DNA of 64,000 nt from Solibacillus isronensis. Its GTDB lineage: Bacteria; Bacillota; Bacilli; Bacillales_A; Planococcaceae. The position numbers and the translations under genes were made by a program. Numbering within the stretch: the stretch's first letter is position 1; every line of letters begins with the position of its first letter. The notes under the pieces were generated by a model that ran no database searches, was not told the DNA's origin, and worked only from the letters and a program-made list of their open reading frames with translations. Below, in pieces: positions 29,739 through 38,005 of the stretch. The stretch covers positions 62,001 to 126,000 of the forward strand of contig NZ_FVZN01000009.1 in NCBI RefSeq assembly GCF_900168685.1. The letters are read 5' to 3'.

Positions 29739-30491
29739 ATGCCTATTCTTGATACAAAAATATTGTTTGAAAAAACGGAACATCGTGAGCTGGCAGCCTA
29801 TCCAATCATCCAATCCATTTTCCCGCGATTTCCACCTGAAGCCGTTCAATTTGAACTTTTACAACAAGGATTGCTACAACATGAGGAACTTCGCTTAACA
29901 TTGGATGTATGGCAAATATCAAAAAGACTATTAGAGGAGTTAATACGGTTATGGGAGGGACCTGATATACCTGTTGCCATTTTGCCGATAAAAAACGGGT
30001 TTGTAAAAAATGGTGTTGCCTACCCTTATGGTATTTGTTTGTATGTATCCCCTCGCGTCACAATAAAAGAACTTCATGCGCTGTTTACCCATGAATATCA
30101 TCATATTTGCAGGCGCAGATTTTTAATGGAACCCCCTACATTACTGGATTCATTGCTTATGGAAGGACTGGCCGAGCATGCGGTGGAAAGCTTATATGGA
30201 GAATATGCATTAAGTTCTTGGACGAAACGGTATTCCTTAGAGGAAGTATTAAGCTATTGGGAGACGCATTTCACTCAAGCATTGCATGTGCCAGGATTAC
30301 ACGAACATCAAGCGTTTTTATTCGGGGACTCAGCATTAAATTTACCCCCTTGGATCGGGTATTGTACCGGGTACCGACTGGTTGAAGCCTTTTTACAAAA
30401 GAAAGGTCCTTATGATGTTAAACAACTGCTGTCCATGCCATCACTTTATTTATTAGAAGGGACAGGATGGAAAAAGGGAGTAACCGAATAA
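29739..30491 (+). CDS. DUF2268 putative zinc-dependent protease
   Basis: 250 residues. The zinc-binding HExxH motif occurs as HEYHH (near residue 124), followed 30-40 residues later by LLMEGLAEH, where the glutamate is a likely third ligand, the gluzincin-like layout of DUF2268. No signal peptide, so cytoplasmic. ATG at 29739 has AAAAAGGAG upstream; the longer ORF (29673) starts without an SD. Substrate unknown. Confidence 0.82.
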   Translation: MPILDTKILFEKTEHRELAAYPIIQSIFPRFPPEAVQFELLQQGLLQHEELRLTLDVWQISKRLLEELIRLWEGPDIPVAILPIKNGFVKNGVAYPYGICLYVSPRVTIKELHALFTHEYHHICRRRFLMEPPTLLDSLLMEGLAEHAVESLYGEYALSSWTKRYSLEEVLSYWETHFTQALHVPGLHEHQAFLFGDSALNLPPWIGYCTGYRLVEAFLQKKGPYDVKQLLSMPSLYLLEGTGWKKGVTE

Positions 30492-30510
30492 TTAGTTACG
30501 GTTACTCCCT
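30471..30510 (-). terminator. Terminator between DUF2268 gene and cyclophilin
   Basis: Stem GGGAGTAACCG / CGGTTACTCCC (30476-30486, 30499-30509) with T5 following on the minus strand. It overlaps the DUF2268 stop codon. Confidence 0.8.
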
Positions 30511-30516
30511 TACATA

Positions 30517-31158
30517 TTATTTTTGAACGACTGGTTCCGGATAATCGAAGCCTTTCGCGTCTACTTCAACTGTTTTCATCTTTTGATCTTCCAGTGGTTT
30601 ATCATTGTTCCCGCGATCAGCAGCCACAATCTCATCGACTGTTTCCATACCTTCAGTTACTTTACCGAATGCTGCATAGTCACCATCCAAATGTGTTGCT
30701 TGCTCCGTCATTATAAAGAATTGGGAACCTGCCGAATCCGGATCTTGGGAACGAGCCATCGAAATTACACCGCGCTCATGTGTTAATGTATTATCAAATC
30801 CGTTTGATGTAAATTCTCCTTTAATTGCATAATCAGGTCCACCCATACCTGTACCATCCGGATCTCCACCTTGGATCATGAAACCGGGAATAACACGGTG
30901 GAAAATTAGTCCATCATAAAACCCATCTTCCACAAGAGAGATAAAATTGGCCACTGTATTAGGGGCAGTTTTTGGCTCTAGCTCAATAACGATTTTTTTA
31001 TCATTTTCCATTGTAATTGTAACGATTGGATTTTCGGTTACTTCCTCAGCATAATTTGCATTACTTTCCTGCTCTTCATTTTTCGCCGTTTCCTTACCGC
31101 ATGCAGCTAAAATAGCGATTAGCACTGTAAATAAAACGATTTGATAAAACTTCTTCAC
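30517..31158 (-). CDS. Peptidyl-prolyl cis-trans isomerase, lipoprotein cyclophilin
   Basis: 213 residues. The signal peptide ends in the lipobox LAAC (Cys20), then comes an acidic linker. The cyclophilin domain starts near residue 45. Signature residues are FHRVIPGFMIQGGDPDGTGMGG, GVISMARSQDPDSAGSQFFI (in two parts) and AAFGKVTEGM. It is thus an extracytoplasmic folding catalyst, acting on secreted proteins at the membrane. Monocistronic. Confidence 0.92.
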   Translation of the reverse strand: MKKFYQIVLFTVLIAILAACGKETAKNEEQESNANYAEEVTENPIVTITMENDKKIVIELEPKTAPNTVANFISLVEDGFYDGLIFHRVIPGFMIQGGDPDGTGMGGPDYAIKGEFTSNGFDNTLTHERGVISMARSQDPDSAGSQFFIMTEQATHLDGDYAAFGKVTEGMETVDEIVAADRGNNDKPLEDQKMKTVEVDAKGFDYPEPVVQK

Positions 31159-31240
31159 TCAAATTCATCTCCTTTTCCAACATAATTCCATCATACTACG
31201 GAAGTATAAATAAGAGCATCAATTGAAAGCAGGATTTTCA

Positions 31241-31283
31241 ATAAAAAACACCTAATTCATTGCAGCTGCAACGTTTTAGGTGT
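31241..31283 (-). terminator. Intrinsic terminator of the alcohol dehydrogenase gene
   Basis: Minus-strand stem ACACCTAA / TTAGGTGT around a loop with a second small palindrome (TGCAGCTGCA), followed by T6. Confidence 0.75.
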
Positions 31284-31325
31284 TGTAGAGAACGTTATTA
31301 TTTAAATTCCCCAGGAAAGTAAATA

Positions 31326-32465
31326 CTATGGTTTTAATATAAATTTAATACTTTGATCTTCATGATCATGGAATTTCTTATATGCTTCACTTGCTTCAGA
31401 TAGCGGTACTTTATGGGTAATGATTTCTGTTGGATCAATCTTACCTTCAGCAACCATCTCATAAAGCATTGGGCTATAATGAATCGCCGGTGCTTGTCCA
31501 GTTTTCACGGTTACATTACGCTCGAAAATATTGCCTAATGGGAACATATTGTATTTTGAACCATACACACCTGTTAGCTGGATTGTACCAAATTTCCTAA
31601 CCGCCTTAATTCCAACATCAATGGCACTCAGTGTTCCACCTTGAAGTTTCAGCTTTTGCTGTGCTTTTTCTACAAGAGACATTTTCCCGTCCATACCTAC
31701 ACAGTCAATAACCACATCGGCTCCTCCATGTGTAAGCTCATGAAGATGATTTCCTACATCATCAAAATCATCAAAGTTAAATATTTCAACTTTGTTTGTA
31801 CGTTTTGCATGTTCTAAACGATAGTTTAAAGGATCTACTACCATTACACGCTTCGCACCTTTCATCCACGCGAATTTCTGTACCATTAATCCGATTGGTC
31901 CTGAACCTAACACAATAACCGTATCGCCCTTTTTAACACCCGAATGTTCCACACTCCAATAGGCAGTCGGCAATACATCGGAGATAAACAGTAATGCCTC
32001 ATCTTCTAGTTCACAGTTGTCAGGTACTTTAAATGGTATGAAGTTCCCGTACGGTACACGCAAATATTCTGCCTGGCCTCCCGGGAAGTTACCGTAACGC
32101 TCTGTATATCCAAAATATGCACCTGAATCAATTGCCGGATTTTCGTTGGCATTGTCACATTGACTTTCTAATTGATTTTGACAGTAGAAACATTCACCGC
32201 AAGCAACGTTAAAAGGAATAACAACGCGGTCTCCTTTTTTAACCTTTGTTACTTCTGGCCCTACTTCTTCTACAATCCCCATAGGCTCATGTCCAATTAC
32301 AAAATCCTCTCGTGCTGGAACAGCTCCGCGATAAATATGGAGATCCGATCCGCAAATGGCCGTTGAGGTAATACGTACAATAATGTCATCTGGCTTTTCA
32401 ATTTTTGCATCCGGAACTTCTTTTACTTCTACTTTTTTGGCACCTTGATACGTTACTGCTTTCAA
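31326..32465 (-). CDS. Zinc-dependent alcohol/formaldehyde dehydrogenase (FDH-like)
   Basis: 379 residues of the medium-chain dehydrogenase family. Catalytic zinc ligands are in CGSDLH and GHEPMGIVEEVG. The structural zinc loop is CGECFYC plus a fourth Cys seven residues on. The Rossmann loop is VLGSGPIGLM. The FGYTERYGNFPGGQAEYLRVP segment (part) marks the FDH-like-2 subgroup. The TTG at 32465 (MKAVTYQG) is chosen because AGGAGG lies 7 nt upstream; the ORF open to 32573 encodes an unrelated, SD-less 36-residue extension. Confidence 0.9.
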   Translation of the reverse strand: MKAVTYQGAKKVEVKEVPDAKIEKPDDIIVRITSTAICGSDLHIYRGAVPAREDFVIGHEPMGIVEEVGPEVTKVKKGDRVVIPFNVACGECFYCQNQLESQCDNANENPAIDSGAYFGYTERYGNFPGGQAEYLRVPYGNFIPFKVPDNCELEDEALLFISDVLPTAYWSVEHSGVKKGDTVIVLGSGPIGLMVQKFAWMKGAKRVMVVDPLNYRLEHAKRTNKVEIFNFDDFDDVGNHLHELTHGGADVVIDCVGMDGKMSLVEKAQQKLKLQGGTLSAIDVGIKAVRKFGTIQLTGVYGSKYNMFPLGNIFERNVTVKTGQAPAIHYSPMLYEMVAEGKIDPTEIITHKVPLSEASEAYKKFHDHEDQSIKFILKP

Positions 32466-32628
32466 AAAGACCCCTCCTGGTGGATATAGTATTAGAATTA
32501 AACTTCGGTGAAGTGTCATTCTGTAACTTATATACCCCCCAGACAAAAAAATATACATAAAACCAACTATCACTTAGCCAATCGACGGACAAAAAAACAC
32601 TAACCCTCTATAAGATTAGTGCTCTATA

Positions 32629-33171
32629 TTACGGCTGTTTAACATTATTTCGTTCCAAATAAGCTGTATAGTCTGTCCCTTCTTTCAGCGCTTTTTCCTC
32701 CATCGGAATGCGAATAGAAAGGATAATGAAATTTAAAATGGTGAAGCAAATAGCTGTAAAGTATGCCTGAAACATTAGAGGCAATACGGCAATTTCTAAA
32801 CATACAACTAAATAGTTTGGGTGGCGGATAAAAGAATACGGCCCCTTTGCTACTACATTTGCTCCAGGTAAAATAATAATTTTCGTATTCCAGAAAGATC
32901 CTAATGAAACTAGACACCATACCCTTAACATCTGCAACAATAAAAATAAAACGAGCCATATATAATGCGGTGTAAATTGTTCACTGAAAAATACTACTTC
33001 AATAAGTAGGCTTACAAAAAAGCTCGTATGCAATAATATCATGAATGGATAATGGGAAGCACCTACTTCATATGCTCCTTTAGCAAGCATTAATTTTTCA
33101 TTTCTTTTTGCTACAACCAGCTCTACTAATCTTTGAATAATTACAAAAGCTAGTACAATATAAAAAACCAG
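32629..33171 (-). CDS. ypbQ: Alkylpyrone O-methyltransferase BpsB/YpbQ (ICMT-like), CTG start proposed
   Basis: Integral-membrane ICMT-family protein with 4-5 helices and the family motif GPYSFIRHPNYL. In B. subtilis BpsB methylates alkylpyrones made by BpsA, and the gene lies next to the PKS, as here. The first ATG (33090) has no SD and cuts off a conserved first helix. The frame is open upstream and reads VFYIVLAFVIIQRLVELVVA, preceded by CTG at 33171. GGAGGGAG at the PKS stop is 6 nt before it. No ATG, GTG or TTG is in frame there, so a CTG (or ATT) start giving about 180 residues is inferred. Confidence 0.78.
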   Translation of the reverse strand: MVFYIVLAFVIIQRLVELVVAKRNEKLMLAKGAYEVGASHYPFMILLHTSFFVSLLIEVVFFSEQFTPHYIWLVLFLLLQMLRVWCLVSLGSFWNTKIIILPGANVVAKGPYSFIRHPNYLVVCLEIAVLPLMFQAYFTAICFTILNFIILSIRIPMEEKALKEGTDYTAYLERNNVKQP

Positions 33172-33172
33172 C

Positions 33173-34255
33173 TTACTCCCTCCATTCCAATAATACTACT
33201 TCTCCGCTAAAACCAGGCCCTAACGCAACTAATAGACCTAAAGTATCCGCTCTTTTTTCATTTAACATAAACTGTTCCAAAACATACAGAACTGTCGGAG
33301 AAGACATATTTCCATTTTTTTGCAATATTTCACGTGAAACATCTGTATGTTCCGTTGTTAAATTTAATGTTTCCTCATAAGCTTGTAATACTTTTTTTCC
33401 ACCAGGATGTGCTACAAAATTCTCAATTTGCTCAGGTGAAACATCATGCTTACTTAAAAATTCGTGAATAAACGGTCCAAGCCATTTTGAAATAATGACC
33501 GGAATGCTCTTCGAAAATACAACATGCAAACCACTATTCTTTACATCCCAGCCCATAACATCTTCAGAATCAGGCATCCACTTTGAACCGCGCCCCTTAA
33601 TATAAGGTATTGGTATATTTTGCTCTAGCTCAACATTATCGCCGCATACAAGGGCACAAGCAGCTCCATCAGCAAATAATGAAGTGCCTACAAGATTGCT
33701 CTTAGAATAATCATCTTTTTGGAATGTAAGACTGCATAGCTCAACACAAACGACAAGTACCTTTGCGTTAGGGTGTGCTTTGCAATAATCATACGCCCTA
33801 CTAATACCTGCCGCTCCCCCTGCACAGCCTAGCCCCCATATCGGTATTCTAACTAGTTCATTGGAAAAGGGAAGAATATTCATTACTCGAGCATCAATGC
33901 TTGGCGTTGAAATGCCTGTACTACTAATAAAAATGATGGCATCTATATCTTCGGTAGATAGATCCTGTTGTAAAAAGGAACGGTTTGTTAAACACTTTTT
34001 TATGACTTCAACACTATATTCGGTAGCCAGTTTTATATACAGTTCATTGCGTTCTTCAAATGTATGTTCTTCACGATACCATTCAGGTGAAACACATAAA
34101 TTACGTGTCTTTATTTCACCATTCTCAAAAACTTTTAGTAACCGTTCTAACTTTGGAATTTTATGTTGGAAAAGCTCTTTCGTCAATTGCTCAATGTTCC
34201 TCTGAGCTAATGTGAAAGGCGGTGTATGAGTACTTACTGAAGCTATTTTTGGAAT
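33173..34255 (-). CDS. bcsA: Type III polyketide synthase (alkylpyrone synthase BpsA/BcsA), ATT start proposed
   Basis: Chalcone-synthase-fold enzyme extending fatty acyl-CoA with malonyl-CoA to alkylpyrones. Catalytic Cys lies in GLGCAGGAAGISRAY, with LCSLTF, FADGAACAL and the His and Asn in VAHPGGKKVL and GNMSSPTVLYVL. The first TTG (34186) would lose the conserved N-terminal strand. The frame reads PKIASVSTHTPPFTLAQ upstream, preceded by ATT at 34255, with AAGGAG 8 nt before it and no ATG, GTG or TTG. About 360 residues. The downstream methyltransferase starts 2 bp after its stop codon. Confidence 0.85.
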   Translation of the reverse strand: MPKIASVSTHTPPFTLAQRNIEQLTKELFQHKIPKLERLLKVFENGEIKTRNLCVSPEWYREEHTFEERNELYIKLATEYSVEVIKKCLTNRSFLQQDLSTEDIDAIIFISSTGISTPSIDARVMNILPFSNELVRIPIWGLGCAGGAAGISRAYDYCKAHPNAKVLVVCVELCSLTFQKDDYSKSNLVGTSLFADGAACALVCGDNVELEQNIPIPYIKGRGSKWMPDSEDVMGWDVKNSGLHVVFSKSIPVIISKWLGPFIHEFLSKHDVSPEQIENFVAHPGGKKVLQAYEETLNLTTEHTDVSREILQKNGNMSSPTVLYVLEQFMLNEKRADTLGLLVALGPGFSGEVVLLEWRE

Positions 34256-34352
34256 AGTAATTTCTCCTTATATGAATTATTTTCTTTCAATGTATTGATA
34301 AAATCGTAAAAATATACAGAAATAGATGGAAATTTTGAGGGCTTGTCCATGA

Positions 34353-34397
34353 ATAATAGCACTATCCATTAACTGGACGGTGCTATTATCTGTTTTA
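34353..34397. terminator. Terminator-like hairpin below cotD
   Basis: Stem ATAATAGCAC / GTGCTATTAT (34353-34362, 34380-34389), perfect 10 bp. The T run (CTGTTTTATT) is on the plus side, so as a minus-strand cotD terminator it is weak. Confidence 0.5.
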
Positions 34398-34428
34398 TTA
34401 ACTTTAGCCACAACAATCGAAGACTGAC

Positions 34429-34767
34429 TTACCAGCCTCTTCGTTTTGAACAACCACAGCCGCCATTCGGTCTAAACGGTGTTCCACACATCGTATTTGT
34501 TTCGAAACATTCATTCACAACTGATTGTGTATGAGGGAAATAGTGTTGGTTGTTAATATAATGTTGGTTGACCGTTGTTAAATGTGATGGATGAACATGA
34601 GGCACCACCGTATTTGATACATTTCTTTGAACATATTGTCTCGTTGGTGAAATTTGCGGTGATGCATATTGAGTTGGTCCTGTTTGCGTTGGCAATTGCT
34701 GTGCATTATTGAAAAACGATTGACCTCTTTCATCATTAAATGAATTAAACCAGTTTCTATTAACCAA
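34429..34767 (-). CDS. cotD: CotD-family inner spore coat protein
   Basis: 112 residues rich in His, Gln, Asn and Tyr. The family signature VVPHVHPSHLTTVNQHYINN is followed by HYFPHTQSVVNE, and a Cys-rich C-terminus (GGCGCSKRRGW) that could crosslink in the coat. The start is TTG at 34767, with AAGGAGG 7 nt upstream. CATAAGTTA upstream fits a sigma-K -10. The strain is thus a spore former. Confidence 0.88.
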   Translation of the reverse strand: MVNRNWFNSFNDERGQSFFNNAQQLPTQTGPTQYASPQISPTRQYVQRNVSNTVVPHVHPSHLTTVNQHYINNQHYFPHTQSVVNECFETNTMCGTPFRPNGGCGCSKRRGW

Positions 34768-34803
34768 TTTTATCCTCCTTCCTTCATCTTGATGTATCTC
34801 TAC

Positions 34804-34812
34804 TAACTTATG
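34804..34812 (-). promoter_or_regulatory. Candidate sigma-K -10 element of cotD
   Basis: Minus strand CATAAGTTA fits CATANNNTA, 37 bp upstream of the cotD TTG. A -35 AC at 16 bp is not present (GT), so assignment leans on the gene type. Confidence 0.4.
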
Positions 34813-34930
34813 AGAGGAATTCGGAATAACCTATTTACTTGCCTATTGTTAAGAAACAAATTTTAAAGAAAATGCAGTTATCTATAAAAATAGTGAAGTA
34901 AAGTCAGGAAAGTAATTGTCTAGTAAAAAC

Positions 34931-35674
34931 CTATTGAATCTTTTGTGATAGTGGCGTGTAAATTTTTTCCCATATTTCTTTTACACCGGCTGAAGCATGC
35001 CCTTTTGCATAATGGATATGCTCATTTTCCGATAATGCCAATATGGCGTCACATGCGTTTCCAACTGCAATCGCAGGATACCCGAGATTGAAAAGACTGA
35101 GATCATTTTCAGAATCTCCTGCTACAACAACCTCCCCATCATACTGACACTTATTAAGTACATATTTCAGAGCAGCACCTTTATTAATATTTGCAGGGAG
35201 AATATCTACATCTCTTTCACTGCTGAAAATAAGATCAACTGCTAAATTATGTTGCTTGATCGCTTGCTTAAGTATTTGAACTTGCATTTTACTCGCAAAA
35301 TAAGCCAATCGCCAAGGTGTATCTATTGGCTGTCTGGCAATGTCAATGGATTTTGCGATCGCATTTACCTGTTCAAAGTCTTCCTGCTTAATGTTACCTG
35401 CCCATTCCTGATCAAGCTCATATGAGGGACCAAGGTAAATCGAAGCTCCAACATCACATATTAAAATGTCCGGTTTCGGCAGTTGTTCACGTTCGATTAA
35501 ATCAATCGCGGACTGTCTATATCTTCCTGTAATATATATAAGAGATGTGTTTTCAAGTGCCAGCGTTTCCCACAATTCAGTATGCGGAACCTTATCACTA
35601 ACAATCGTATTATCTAAATCTGTTGCTAAAACACGAGGTTTAAGGTAAGGAAATGTAAGCATTTTTTCGTTCAT
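34931..35674 (-). CDS. HAD-family sucrose-phosphate phosphatase-like protein
   Basis: 247 residues of the HAD-IIB Cof/SPP type. Motif I DLDNT (residues about 18-22), motif II ITGR, and motif IV GDSENDLSLF (near residue 195) are present. Known relatives remove phosphate from sucrose-6-phosphate. The ATG at 35674 has AAAGGAG; the gene overlaps the upstream glycosyltransferase by 35 bp, so they are cotranscribed and probably sequential. Mannosyl- or glucosyl-glycerate phosphate phosphatases are an alternative. Confidence 0.72.
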   Translation of the reverse strand: MNEKMLTFPYLKPRVLATDLDNTIVSDKVPHTELWETLALENTSLIYITGRYRQSAIDLIEREQLPKPDILICDVGASIYLGPSYELDQEWAGNIKQEDFEQVNAIAKSIDIARQPIDTPWRLAYFASKMQVQILKQAIKQHNLAVDLIFSSERDVDILPANINKGAALKYVLNKCQYDGEVVVAGDSENDLSLFNLGYPAIAVGNACDAILALSENEHIHYAKGHASAGVKEIWEKIYTPLSQKIQ

Positions 35675-36848
35675 ACAGCTCCTTTACTTTGCGGGAAATA
35701 AGAGACCAGTTAAATTCTTTTATCGCATATTGTTTTGCATCACGACGCATTTTTAATAGTTTAGGCGAGCTCTTTAAGAAATACGCCATGCTATCGCTTA
35801 GTTTTTGCACATTCGCTTTAGGTATATGAAGGCCTGTCACTCCGGATTTAACGACATCTTTTAGTCCACCTACGTGTGTCGCAATTACCGGACAACCACA
35901 AGCCTGCGCTTCTGCAGCTACCATACCAAACGATTCATAATGTGATGGCATAATAGTTGCTAATGCACCTGAATAAAGTCTCTTTAACTGTTTTTCGTTT
36001 TTGGGGCCTAGGAATAACACTCGATCTTCCATTCCTTTGATTGCTTCCTTTAGCGGTTCGCTTTTTGGGCGATAGTTCTTTATATCGACCGATTCCGGAC
36101 AGCCACCTGCAATTAGCAGCTTCACGTTATCAGGGACTTCATGCATGTCCAGCATATTTCTGAATCCTTTTAAAAGATCAAAAATCCCTTTTGACGTTTC
36201 TAAACGCCCGGCATAAAAATAGTACGGAAATGCAAACTTCTCCTCTTCTTCAGAAGACGCCAGATACACTGGTGAAACTCCTACCGGCACAACGGATACA
36301 GCACTTTTTTTCTTTGTAAAAACTTCAATCTGCTGCTTTTCATTTGGAGTAGTAGCAATAACTATATCCGCTTGTTCCATAATCAGTTTTTCAAAGTGCT
36401 TACGTTTATTTTCTATAAAGCCTGTACCTTGCTCTTTTGCAATTGCAAGGGAGTGATTCGTATGACACCAGTAAAATGAATATTCTTTCTGCAGATTATA
36501 TGCAAGTACTCCTGACAACCAGTAATGAGTATGAACAACATCATAGCTGCTAATATCCAGTGCTTCTGTCATTTCTTCGTATAATCGAGGAAGTAAAGTA
36601 AACATTTGCCGCTTATCAACAAATCCTTTATGTCCACCTGCAAAGCGGTAAACTTTACTACGCTCACCCAACTGTTCAACAGCCGGCTTTTGTTCGTCGC
36701 TCCAATGTGTAACAATATCAACACTGTAACCAAGTCCGTCAAGCTGCAGGGCTAAATGTTTTACATAGTTGTTTTGTCCACCTGCTTGTTTACTTCCAAG
36801 CGGAATTAAAGGGTCGCCATGATCAGAAATAAATAATATCTTTCTCAA
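35640..36848 (-). CDS. GT4 glycosyltransferase, sucrose-phosphate-synthase-like
   Basis: About 402 residues, GT-B fold. The N-terminal SPS/MshA loop LGSKQAGGQNNYVKHLA, a conserved His in VHTHYWLSG, the nucleotide-sugar region FYAGRLETSKGIFDLL, and the retaining E-x7-E site ESFGMVAAEAQACG are clear. The start is taken as TTG 36848 (MRKILFISDHGDP) because AAGGATGAG precedes it; an ATG at 36860 has its SD directly abutting. The neighbour is an SPP-like phosphatase, which suggests synthesis of sucrose or a related glycoside solute. The acceptor is not provable here. Confidence 0.75.
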   Translation of the reverse strand: MRKILFISDHGDPLIPLGSKQAGGQNNYVKHLALQLDGLGYSVDIVTHWSDEQKPAVEQLGERSKVYRFAGGHKGFVDKRQMFTLLPRLYEEMTEALDISSYDVVHTHYWLSGVLAYNLQKEYSFYWCHTNHSLAIAKEQGTGFIENKRKHFEKLIMEQADIVIATTPNEKQQIEVFTKKKSAVSVVPVGVSPVYLASSEEEEKFAFPYYFYAGRLETSKGIFDLLKGFRNMLDMHEVPDNVKLLIAGGCPESVDIKNYRPKSEPLKEAIKGMEDRVLFLGPKNEKQLKRLYSGALATIMPSHYESFGMVAAEAQACGCPVIATHVGGLKDVVKSGVTGLHIPKANVQKLSDSMAYFLKSSPKLLKMRRDAKQYAIKEFNWSLISRKVKELYERKNAYISLP

Positions 36849-37238
36849 ATGAAATCTCATCCTTTCGTTCTTAAGCAGCGAATCATAGCTGTAAAACTTT
36901 ACTGCTGTCTTGCTGATTTTTAATGAAATGATGGTAACTTTTCATAAATTACTCTTCATTAGCTAGGTAGATTTTATAACTTCTCAAAGCTGTCATTTAT
37001 TCTTGATAGATTCAAACACCCTCACACTACCTAGCAAACAATAGAAGAGGGCATTGTATTTTACGGTCTAATAAAAAATAATAATTTTTTAACTCGATTG
37101 ATACGTTCCCGTAGTGGGCAGCAACTAAACAAAATATTCTAAAAAATATTATAAATAAAACTTTGTTATTATATTAAATAAGTAAAAATGGTAAAAAGTA
37201 CTTATAAATTCATTTTCTCTTAAGTCAGGGCAGCTTGT
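36849..37238. other. Intergenic region upstream of the SPS-like gene
   Basis: 390 bp without a gene. It contains a 9-bp perfect inverted repeat (GCTAGGTAG 36962-36970 and CTACCTAGC 37027-37035) with a 56-nt spacer, and a very AT-rich tract at 37060-37190. No ORF with an SD was seen. Confidence 0.4.
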
Positions 37239-37661
37239 TTAAATAACTTCAAGCGTAACTTCAATATTGCCTCTTGTTGCTTTTGAATAAGGGCATACTT
37301 CGTGCGCTTTATGCACTAGCTCTTCCAGCTGTTCACGCTCTATATCTGTCCCTTTTACCTGTAGCACAACACCAAGCTTAAACCCTTGATCTTGTTCATC
37401 TTTTAATAAGCTCACATTGGCTGTTACTTCAGATGTGAATTTAACCCGGGCTTTACTAGCTGTTAATTGTAGAGCACTATCAAAACAAGCAGCATACCCT
37501 GAAGCAAATAATTGCTCTGGATTTGTTGCATTTTCAATTTTTTTCGCTCGAGGTGTACCTGGCATTGCAGTTTCAAATTGAATTACCCCATCATCCGACT
37601 GTACCTTCCCTTCACGTCCTCCCGAAGCAGTTGCAATAGCAGTAAATAATTTTTCAGACAT
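37239..37661 (-). CDS. ohr: Organic hydroperoxide resistance protein (Ohr/OsmC family)
   Basis: Thiol peroxidase that reduces organic hydroperoxides using a reactive cysteine pair. 140 residues, with Cys59 in YAACFDSAL and Cys123 in HEVCPYSKATRGN, and the Arg in GTPRAKK. ATG at 37661 with AAAGGTGTG upstream. Monocistronic, with no MarR-type OhrR gene beside it and no clear OhrR box seen. Confidence 0.94.
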   Translation of the reverse strand: MSEKLFTAIATASGGREGKVQSDDGVIQFETAMPGTPRAKKIENATNPEQLFASGYAACFDSALQLTASKARVKFTSEVTANVSLLKDEQDQGFKLGVVLQVKGTDIEREQLEELVHKAHEVCPYSKATRGNIEVTLEVI

Positions 37662-38005
37662 TACACTTCCACACCTTTCAATTTTAGATACAACATATCC
37701 TTACCCGTTTTTTCCTTTTTTCAAAAGTGTTTTATGTTAATTAATTGTTAAATTCATTATTAGAGAGCAATAAATTATTCATTTAATAGTTTTTATAGGT
37801 CAATATATTTGATGGGTAGAGCTGATTGGAAGCTGAGGCTGTCAGGCTGAAGTTGTTTATATTTACTATTTAAGTATATTATTTTTTTCGTAAAACCAGC
37901 TTTAAGGAATGCAATGTAATTCTAGATAATAGAGCGATTGCTTATGTTTTGAATTGTTGATGAGGGGTATCAACTTACAAGTATTCGTTGGGAGGGGATA
38001 GTAAT
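37662..38005. other. Divergent intergenic region ohr / M50-like gene
   Basis: About 344 bp, AT-rich. There is no ORF, no strong stem and no recognised operator. The AAGCTGAGGCTGTCAGGCTGAAG segment near 37831 repeats GCTGA-type words but forms no clear structure. Confidence 0.35.
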
